Assembly: GCA_015680685.1 (NCBI GenBank)
Contig: MNCI01014441.1
Location: forward strand, 422,143-486,142
Origin: Gnetum montanum
Taxonomy: Eukaryota > Streptophyta > Gnetopsida > Gnetales > Gnetaceae
Direction: 5' to 3'
DNA length: 64,000 nucleotides
Shown here: positions 55,819 to 64,000 of the stretch, piece after piece
Layout of the letters: every line of letters begins with the position of its first letter
Position numbering within the stretch: the stretch's first letter is position 1
Notes under the pieces: model-generated
What the model saw: only the letters and a program-made list of their open reading frames with translations
Databases searched by the model: none
Told to the model about the DNA's origin: nothing
Position numbers and translations under genes: made by a program

Positions 55819-57560
55819 TACCCCCATGACTAAATGAAAACTCATCCTCGAGTTCCTTACAATAATATCGAGAAGGTATGGAATTATTGAGGGGAATGGA
55901 ACTAATGGGATGACATGTGAACGGATCATCATTACAAGACTTGACAAAAATGGTGTTCATGACAACAAGGGTGAACACCTTATTATAATGACATCAGGCC
56001 TTAGTTGGTATCTGAGAAAGAGAAAGAGAAAGAAGTGTTGCTGCTGCCAATGCCAAGATTGCGCCTTTGTTGTCCATCCATAAGTGTGCCATTGATCTTG
56101 CTCCTTGCATAGTTGCTTCAGCGCTACTCCATTCCAAGTGTTTGCTCCGAATCCAATCCGTTGTTTGTATAATCGCCATTTGCACACACAACACAATCTG
56201 ATATTAGCAAGGGTAAATGAATCATCATGTAATTGATACCTTGCTTCAGTGTAAGTTCATTGGCTAAGTTGTGGTATGGCTGATATGGATCGGGAGATAT
56301 AGTAATGATGGCTACCAAAGGTGTAGGGGTTAGGAAGAAAATCAAAAAATTCNTTGCAAAAATGTTAAGGGAAAGAATTTAACTAATGCTCCAAATAGGA
56401 ATGTCAGTGGGTCCTCCCCAAAGCAGGCTCATGCCCTTAATGCCCTGACAAACCCACATTCAAAGAGTTCGTAGGCTCTGGGAATGTCATTTGGAACAAG
56501 AGTTAAAGTCTTAACCACAAGCGTTTACCAAAAAGAAAACAATGCATCAACCAAAATATATACACTAATGATGCAACCGGCAATGAGGTAAACAAGGGAG
56601 AGAAGGATGGAGAGAAGAAAATGGAATGAAATCCCAAGAACAAGGTGGTGTATAGCCCCTTTTGTGTTTTATGATTAATGTAACTTGGCAAGTCTCATTC
56701 CAACTCCAGCCTCAAACCAACCACATCCAGTGACTTCGCATCAATGCATTCGGCTAACCATCCTCTTGAAGTAACAAGAATGTGTCCTCCAAGAGCCACC
56801 ACCATTCCGATGAAACAGAGGGAATGGGAAGCAAGAAGGGCCTTAGTTAGAGGGAACACTTTTGGTTCCATAACCAGTGCTTGTAGCCTAAATATTTATT
56901 CCATCTAAGGGGTGTGCTTTGAATTCTTCCTTCTTTTCTTTTTTCTTTTCTTTTTTTTGCTTTTTGTGTTTTGTGTTTTTATGCGTGAGAACCACACCAT
57001 GCAAAGACTTCTTATTTTTATTGACTCAACTTTCGATAATTGGGTAACATCAAAACAACAAGAAAACTCAAAAAGAAAACATCCAAGCACCCAAGAGAAT
57101 GACCAACACAAAAGCATCAAGTTCCCTTAAAGTCACACCCTTTTCAATCCTTGAGTCCTTCCTTAGTTTGAGAAATACCTAGTCACCGATTCGTTGAAGT
57201 TCTTATTAAGAAGGGGACTGTACATTTCTAAGCTGAGAGAGACCATAGAAATTGGTGGATGGATGGATGAAGTGGTCTCATTGCCTGCCATATCAAAAGA
57301 AACATACCTTAGTATCAACATTGTGACTTAAAGGTAAAAACCAAATATTAGCAATCAATATGAAAACAATTCATGCCATCAGTCTGAACACTTATTATGG
57401 GACAAACTTACAGGGTAGATCACACACATACACACAAAAAATGGAAAAAGTATACTGATGTTGTAAAACAAAAACGAAAAAGAACTGAGGGCCCAATATG
57501 ATTAGCATAGGTGGCCATCTCCCCCATGACTGAGTTGTAAGGAAGAGATCCGAAATAATG
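55819..57560 (-). other. Element E 3' non-coding region including the polypurine tract
   Basis: The purine tract ATGGGGGTA (minus strand) abuts the LTR at 55,819-55,827. The rest aligns with element A 1,549-3,250. An N at 56,353 sits where A has about 170 further bases. Nothing coding is supported. Confidence 0.7.
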
Positions 57561-57562
57561 AG

Positions 57563-58260
57563 CGCTTGTTTGAGTTTCTTAAAAGTGTCCAACTTCTCCC
57601 AAATGATGATCTTAGATTAAGGGGTGGAAGTTGGCGACGCTCATATTCCAATGTATCTATGCCTTCATTGTTGGCATGGGTTTCCTCAGTTCATTCCATG
57701 CATATTTTTCTGCTCCTTCTAGTAGCTGTCAACCACGGGGTGTCTACTACTAGTTGTGTGGTTGCTACATACAGGCATCTTTGTTTCAAAGTCTCAAGAG
57801 CACACCTATTACATGGAGACATTTCCTCCATGTCATCACCCAATAAATCATTGTATGTGATGCATGGAACTTTGCTCTTCTCAATCTTTCCACAAATGTT
57901 TATCTTAAAAATTTCCAAGGAAAGATTACGGATCCTAAGGCATGCGTCTACTGTACTTAGCCATGCCCTTCCCATTATAATTGGGAAGTCTCCTTCATTG
58001 TTGTTAACTTCAATCACCAAGAAATCAGCTGGGTAAGACTAACCACACACAGTGGTAATGATGTCCTCCACCAACCCCAAGGGAATGGTGATGGACTGGT
58101 TTGCCAGCTCTAGTTGAATGTTGCTCTTCTTAAGTTGGGGCAGGTTCTAGGCATGATACATCTCTCATGAAATTAAGTTGACTCGGGAACCTAAGTCAAG
58201 AAGAGCCCTATGTGGTTCATTTCCAGTGATCTGTAAATAGATTAAGGGACTCCCAAGATT
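57563..58260 (-). pseudogene. Element E protease region
   Basis: Active-site run LLDLGSRVNLIS at about 58,165-58,200. A stop follows. Then comes NNEGDFPIIMGRAWLSTVDA (57,691-58,020), the conserved second half. The reading ends at the deletion junction near 57,560. Protease would process gag. The stop between the two halves suggests it is inactive. Confidence 0.75.
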
Positions 58261-60834
58261 AGTTAGTTTCCTGGGAAGGTGGCCTACCTTGATCCAGTCA
58301 GTTACGGTATGCGTTAACATAACCATATGCATTACGCTTTGTTGGACTACAGGGTGCTCTGAAGTGTTAGATGGTGGAGGAGTGTACATGGGCCCAACCG
58401 CTTGTTGTTGCGAGAGTTTGTTTGGGCTTTTGGTTCTGAAGAAGGATCTTCTCTTTTTACAGTTGTCAAAACCAGCAACAGGTTGGATATTTACAGCTCT
58501 CGCACCATGACGTTGCTGCAGTTGAGGAGGAAGTTCCCCTTGCATTGTTAGAGCAGGAGGTGTTATGGGAACTGCTTGTGGTGGAAGAGGTGCTGATGGA
58601 TTTGGAAGATGGTGTGGGTATGGAGTGTCTCCTGGAGGAGAATGAGTCCTTCTAAAGTACTCCCGAACTTGGTAGTGACGGTTGGAGGTTGTGTGACTCA
58701 TAGACTCACTTGGAGAAATTGGCTGTTGCACATAATATCCATAAGGGTCAGGCTGCCAGTAAGGGTACTGATGTTTCGGCGATGGCATCCCCCATGACTA
58801 TGGGTATTGCCACTGCTGATGCTATCTGATGGGCTATGGTGGAGTTCCACTTGGATAATACGTTAGTGGTTGGTGGAACTGCCTTGGGTTACCTTGTGGA
58901 TAAGGTAACCTTCAGGGTGTTTGCGATTGGTTGAGTCTTGGATTAAGCGCATACACCCTAGACTCCTGTAGATGTGAGATGATGGGGCAACATCCCTTAG
59001 GATGGTCATAGTGGTAGATCTCACATCCACCATCATCGTCTGAATCCGAATCCACAACCATATCGGAGTTAGTAATTTTCCCCTTACCCTTGTTATGTGC
59101 AGGGCTTAAATCTCTCCACTTTTTCTTACCTTTATCACTACTTTGTTCTACCTTAGACTCTTCTACAATTTTTAAGACAATTTCAATTTTAGAGTCTAAG
59201 GAACTCCATACGTCATCTACCTTAGCTGCTATTTCAGTTGTGAGTTTTTGAAGCGGCAAGGTATTTTTGTTCACCAACTCTTTGAGTGGTGACTCATCCT
59301 CTTCATCACAAAATTTCACTCAATTCTTTCGAAGAGAGGAATCACGGTTGTATTCTTTTGCACTTTCCCTTTTTCGTAGCTCACCTTCTTCTTTTGCTAC
59401 TTGTTCCAACAAGCTATGTACTTCATGGGCTCTAAGTTTTGAGAGTCTCCCTTGGGCGTAAGTTCCAAGGGTTCTTCTAATTTCATGCCTTAGCCCATCC
59501 ACGATGTGGCGAAGTTGATCATGCTGACCATACCCATGGCCTGGGCAATGATGTAACAATGTGTAGTAGTGGGCCATGGTAGCATCCAAGGGTTCATGAG
59601 TACCTTGCTTCCAACCTTGGATCTACTTACGCAAATTGGACACTCTGGAATACATTTGATACTTTTCGTTGAACAATTCTAGCATCGTACTCCACCTCCT
59701 GGTGGTTTCTGGTTCCAAGGACCGATACCAACTCTCTGCTTCTTTGGTGAGTGTCCTTGGGAACAACTTAAGTTTTTGCCACTCATTTTCTATATTCTGC
59801 AAGGCACAAACATCGTGGAATGCCTGTAAATGATTTTGTAGATCAACATTGTATCCCCCTTCAAATCGTGGGATGTTGTTCATGTCTAAACGCCTGATCC
59901 GAATATCCTTTAAATGCCTTGTGGGAATCCTAACTGCCTCCATGATGTCAAGCATACTTCGGGTTGTGAGTAGGGGCTCATCATGATCATCTCTTTCATG
60001 ACGCTTGTGATGTCTGCATTGTTCCCTAATCTCCCTATGTCCTTGCCCTTGTCCTCTCTCTCGACTTTCCCATCGAGGTATCTTGTTTTGTTTACCTTTA
60101 TCCTCACATTTATGTTCATGATGGTTTCCCCCAGATGTGGAAGGAGAGGGTGAGTGATGTGAAGAAGGGGAAGAAGAAGGGAAACCATTGCCATGACGAT
60201 GTTTCTTGCCTTCTCTTTGGCTGCTACGGCCCCGATCGTGGTGACGATCTGAGTGCTCATCCTTAGCATGAGTGGTTGTTCCCTCTGTGAACAGTTGGTG
60301 TTCACGGGCATTAGAACCATCGTTATGTATTGTTGATCGTAGTTTTTGATACCCAACCTCCTCACCATCGTTAGGAGGGGGAACATCATTTGCTAAAGAA
60401 CCCATTATAAGGGGTTCCTCATCTCCTATTTCATTAAGGACATGCGGGACCTTGCCCTTCAACAGTGTATGTTGACTCTCTTGCCGTAAGTCCCTCATAT
60501 GTTGGGCATCTGTGGGATAATAATCCCTCATGTCAAAATCTTCAACAACGTATTCAACAAATAGTTCTTGCATACCAATTTGTGCCAAGGCACAGAAAAG
60601 CATGCGAGAGACTAATCGATCTAGGGGTAACACAATGTTACCTTGCAAATCTCTCCATTGCGGCTGTTCGTCTTGATGGAGGATAAAAGTAAAGTCTGGA
60701 ATATACTCATCGGGATGAGTATAAACTATCTTGTATTGTTTAGGACTTGGCTGATTTTGGTTATGTTTTTTATGTTGCCAATTGTCTCGTGTATGGTCCT
60801 TAGGTGGTGAGTTGCTCTTATGAGAAGAAGGCAT
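58260..60834 (-). pseudogene. Element E gag
   Basis: Best preserved gag of the A/D/E family. Start ATG at 60,834, open to 59,623 (403 residues): VYTHPDEYIPDFTFILHQ, an Arg/His/Ser-rich basic region (residues about 190-290), RRLDMNNIPRFEGGYNVDLQ, and the gag domain LKLFPRTLTKEAESWYRSLE. After a stop near 59,620 it continues (59,320-59,589, HYYTLLHHCPGHGYG), then a coiled segment (58,912-59,319) with the zinc-knuckle-like CEIYHYDHPKGCCP. The last part is a Pro/Gln-rich C-terminus (58,165-58,788). It would form the particle. Confidence 0.85.
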
Positions 60835-60958
60835 TTTTATTGGTGTGCTAATTCACCGTTATATAATTTTTTTTCTTTTGATTAACCTGAAGGTTCGTTA
60901 AGGCTCACAACGATGTGAGTGATATCCCTTATGTTCTATTCAGCACATAAACACTTAG

Positions 60959-60976
60959 TCCTCAGCAACGGCACCA
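60959..60976 (-). promoter_or_regulatory. Primer-binding site of element E
   Basis: Minus-strand TGGTGCCGTTGCTGAGGA, 1 nt from the LTR. This is the closest in the window to the canonical Athila-type site. Confidence 0.7.
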
Positions 60977-60977
60977 A

Positions 60978-61944
60978 TGATGAGTGGTGAGGTACCCCTA
61001 CACTCAACCATATGAAACGAGCGTAGCACATGTGATCCGGTCAAACTCCGCAGACTAAATGCCTACACGCCTCATGGAACACTTGGGGTTAATCATTCAT
61101 TGTCTTCCCAGACTTACTTGTAGTTGTCACAGTGTATGGTTAAGTAAGTCTGAGGTATATGATTTTTATACCTTTTAAGTGTTTTTTTCCTATGTTACTA
61201 AGGTGAAGGGTTAAGAGAGCTAACTAACTCTAACTAAGGACAAAGTCTAAATTAACTAGCGTCAGCATCCATTCCCACTTACCGTACACACCCTGAACTA
61301 TGCAACTATGGCTACCAAACGCTAAACGTTACTGGGATCACCACACATAACACACGTGCTCGAAGTGGTCATACTGAGGCACTTAACTAGCCTAAACGTG
61401 ATGAGCAGCCAATTCCTTAACTAGCCGTACACATCTATAGATGCTCGTAATCAAGTCGTACTCATCCCGCATTCTAGGAGATAAGGGTGAGAGAGACTAA
61501 CCGCGATGAGCAACCGATTCCTTGATTAGCCATACACATTCATCAATGCTCGTAATCAAGTCGTACTCATGTTGCGCTAATGCAAGTAATAAATAACATG
61601 TAAGAAATAACAGGTAATAAAATCCTATTCCATGCACTGTAAGGTTTATCCACAAATCTTGTCTTTATTACCATACACAACTTACGTTCAGGTACAAAGC
61701 TACTCAAATAAAGATCCGTTCACTTGGGGACTCCTACTGCAGGCACATGGAAAATATTCTATCTCTGGAGTGATCAAACTACCAGAGTTTTCCTACTTTA
61801 AGCCTAGGATGGGAAATAAGGGGAGTGTCACCTCTTATTTATAGATTTGGCGGCAGACCGAGATATCGCATACGTGACATCGCAGGGGACAACACGATAT
61901 CACATGGGATGCGATATCGGGCTCATGCGAATCGCATCTCATCA
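60978..61944 (-). repeat. Element E 5' LTR
   Basis: Begins TGATGAGTGG and ends ATCTCATCA, collinear with 54,844-55,818 and followed by the target duplicate ACTAC. Confidence 0.9.
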
Positions 61945-61949
61945 ACTAC

Positions 61950-62400
61950 TATGTTCAACAACCCATTTCTCCAAATGGTTCTACTTCCCCTACCTCAAAT
62001 CACTACCCCCCCTCTCCTAAATATGATAGACCTGTAACATCCCCAATGGGATCACCATCTCAAACCTCTTATCCTCCACAGCATCCTCAATATTCTACAT
62101 ACTTCCCTCCACCATATGTCACCACCAACAACACAGGGAGGGTTGGCACCACAACATCAATGGAAGAATGCCACTTATGCTATGAATGTGCAAGTAAATG
62201 ATAATGTTAATAGATCTCAACAAAAGTCTCAAAAACATCCTTTCTTTAGGATAGTTCCCACACATGGGCACAAAACTCACAAACCTACTCGCTCATCAAA
62301 ACCAACACAAGGCCAACCAAGTGCAACATCCTTCCTTACCAAAACAATGTCTTCCAATCCTACGCAAGAGCTAACATCCATTACCACTCCAATGTAAAGC
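61950..62400 (+). pseudogene. Element D gag, second part
   Basis: Continues gag after element E: YVQQPISPNGST-like sequence matching E's YVQQPISPSES, then a Pro/Gln/Thr-rich tail with a stop and frame change (62,116-62,397, KHPFFRIVPTHG matching E's RRSFFRTKSP). No protease active site is recognised after it. Confidence 0.7.
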
Positions 62401-64000
62401 ATAACAGATAAACCTATCATTGTGGAGAGATAGACAATTCCATGCATTACTACTGAAAAAGAAGGATGCCGTTGTGGACCAATCTTCTAGAATGTCGACA
62501 TAGTGATTACACTAGTCCACAAAAAATGTGAAAAACAAGTGTGTGCACAAGAGAGAGCAAGGGTCACTAAGCCAAAAGACACCCAGTGGCCAAAAACTGA
62601 GAACTTTCAATGGTTTAAAACATGCATGGAAACATATAAACCACTTACTAATTCCCAAACTAAGAAAATGACTCCAACTAGGAACCTTAAAACAAAACTA
62701 ATAAACCATGATCATACACCTTTAGGAAAGGAAAACAAGGGCTTAGCTGATCATAATTCCACTACCATCAAAGTCACATGGGACAATAATTGAAAAGTTA
62801 CATCACTAAATATGTAGGTGAACTACCTATAGTGTATGATCCAAGAGATCTAGGGAGCATTTTCCAAACACTTGCCTAGGCATATAGTCATGGGGGAGAT
62901 ACCTTACTTTGATTTCAGAATCAATAAGCGCTTTTTCATTTTTATTTTATAAATCTTTTCACTTTTTCTCATTCTTTGATACTCTTCATTTCTTAAACTT
63001 TTGACATTCTTTAATATTTGTTGATTCTTTCACATTTTCTATTCTTTTAACATTTTTCATTCTTAATACTTTTCATAATTTTTACTATCTTTTTCATTTT
63101 CTTTTATACCTTGTTTTTAAACCCTTTGTAAATAATTTTGATTGTTAATAAGATACATTGAATAAAGGTAAGATGTAGTTCAATAAGGTGAAGATTTCTC
63201 TATGTTATTAAACCATAAAGGACTGATTATTTGTACAATGAGACCACACCACCAATCCATCCATTCAAATAATAAGAGGTTCTTACCATGGCCATAATGA
63301 TATTCTTTTCCATAATACAACTAAGAATAAACTTGTGATCATTATGCCTAGATCAAAAGCTGAAGAACCAAGTGGCAATGAACAAGGTGTGACATCAAGG
63401 GAACTTGTGGATTATTTTTGGATTATTACTGTGAGTTCTATCCTATTGCTAAGAAAGTATTATATCCTTGTAGATCCAATGAAACATGGAAGTAAGAGTA
63501 CAATAAGTGCTTCCTTACCATGTCATTGAAAAGACATGTTACCCATTCCTAAAGGTAGTCCTCTGGTAAGGTTGACACAAATAAAAATAAAACTCATGCA
63601 TAGAATAAATTTCTGGGGGTTCCACTGGAAAGACATGTTACCCATGCCTAAAGGTATGTGGCTTCTCAGGAATCTAAAAAATAAAATGTGCAATGAATAA
63701 ACTCCTCCCTTGGACAATACACCAAGTGGTAATACTCTTTCCAATAGTGGTAGTCTTATGGTTGTAACTCTTAGAGATGAAATAATGTGATGTCACTAAA
63801 AAGTGGTTTGGCCTTGGTTTGAATCTTGGACAAAAAGGCTAATGATTACTTTAACCATTAATAACACATAAGAATTCATTATGCCTATGGTAAGATACCT
63901 CACGTCCCAATCTCAGCAATCCTTTCTACAATCCATCTCACCTCATTGTATATGTAATCATAACTTGTGATTTTGTATAATATAGCATTATTTTCCCAAC
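62401..64000 (+). other. Element D region after gag: short unassigned stretch then 3' non-coding region
   Basis: 62,503-62,793 is open but resembles nothing I recognise. GTCATGGGGGAGATA at about 62,890 matches the integrase end of A. A T-rich stretch (62,935-63,110) matches the complementary A-rich region of A, and ACCACCAATCCATCCATTC (near 63,255) matches E 57,245-57,270. The phrase AAAGACATGTTACCCATNCC occurs twice, at about 63,530 and 63,630. No 3' LTR is reached. Confidence 0.55.

Larger units (their letters stand above)
54844..61944 (-). mobile_element. Element E: internally deleted Athila-like retrotransposon inserted in element D
   Basis: 7.1 kb, with LTRs 54,844-55,818 and 60,978-61,944 and a perfect target duplication ACTAC (54,839-54,843; 61,945-61,949). 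On the minus strand: 5' LTR, primer site, gag, protease, then directly the 3' non-coding region. RT, RNase H and integrase are absent. Comparison with A puts the deletion junction near 57,560, joining sequence equivalent to A about 6,110 to A about 3,243. It is a non-autonomous derivative that would depend on a relative for RT and integrase. Confidence 0.85.
52014..64000 (+). mobile_element. Element D: Athila-like element on the plus strand, split by element E, running past the window
   Basis: Order on the plus strand: 5' LTR, primer site, gag, [element E], gag continued, 3' non-coding region. The 3' LTR is not reached. Gag is homologous to E and A. No RT, RNase H or integrase is found between gag and the 3' region (the GTCATGGGGGAGATA landmark at 62,890 corresponds to the end of integrase in A). 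D therefore appears to be an internally deleted, non-autonomous copy. Confidence 0.75.

Noticed and set aside
63523-63744. Repeat of PLGMGNMSFQ in a minus-strand open stretch
   Set aside because: It comes from a short DNA repeat (about 63,530 and 63,630) in the D 3' non-coding region. No protein evidence.

Overview
The window is repeat-rich plant nuclear DNA. It contains no recognisable ordinary host gene, tRNA, rRNA or CRISPR. Nearly all of it is LTR retrotransposons of the Ty3/gypsy superfamily inserted into one another and into a LINE. Plant-type PBS and PPT sequences, Athila-like and Tat/Ogre-like polyproteins and plant-style introns point to a seed plant with a large genome. I cannot name the species.

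Layout. A minus-strand LINE (1-500 and 49,238-about 50,600) is split by element A (506-49,232, Athila-like, minus strand, TSD ACAGT). A is split inside its gag-pro region by element B (7,097-45,847, Tat/Ogre-like, minus strand, decayed TSD TGGCT/CGACT). B is split inside its gag by element C (23,628-41,806, a relative of B, minus strand, perfect TSD GGCTT). The insertion order is therefore LINE, A, B, C. After removing inserts, A is about 10.0 kb, B about 20.6 kb and C about 18.2 kb. From 50,600 to 52,013 lies AT-rich DNA of unknown origin. A plus-strand element D (52,014 to beyond the window, related to A) follows. Its gag is split by element E (54,844-61,944, minus strand, TSD ACTAC), an A relative that has lost RT, RNase H and integrase.

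Most interesting content. B and C each carry, between protease and reverse transcriptase, a gene on the OPPOSITE strand with its own TATA box and about eight exons at matching positions (B 15,501-20,462; C 30,373-34,889). Its N-terminal half looks like an FCP1/SCP-type (NIF, HAD-fold) phosphatase whose catalytic acidic residues are gone in both copies. It is followed by a domain resembling the putative plant transposon protein family, an acidic stretch and a coiled coil. A conserved minus-strand splice acceptor lies just before RT, where Ogre elements have an intron, so the antisense gene probably sits inside a sense-strand intron.

Second pattern. All five LTR elements have their own short palindromic repeat array in U3, between the LTR start and the TATA box. 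In B and C the same motif recurs in the leader after the primer site and in intron 1 of the antisense gene. A further tandem repeat family (AGTTTAAGGCC-type) sits at three equivalent module boundaries in both B and C.

All coding copies carry stops or frameshifts, so these are dead or dying copies. Six single-N gaps are present: four have exact flanking duplications (join artefacts) and two coincide with missing sequence relative to a sister element.
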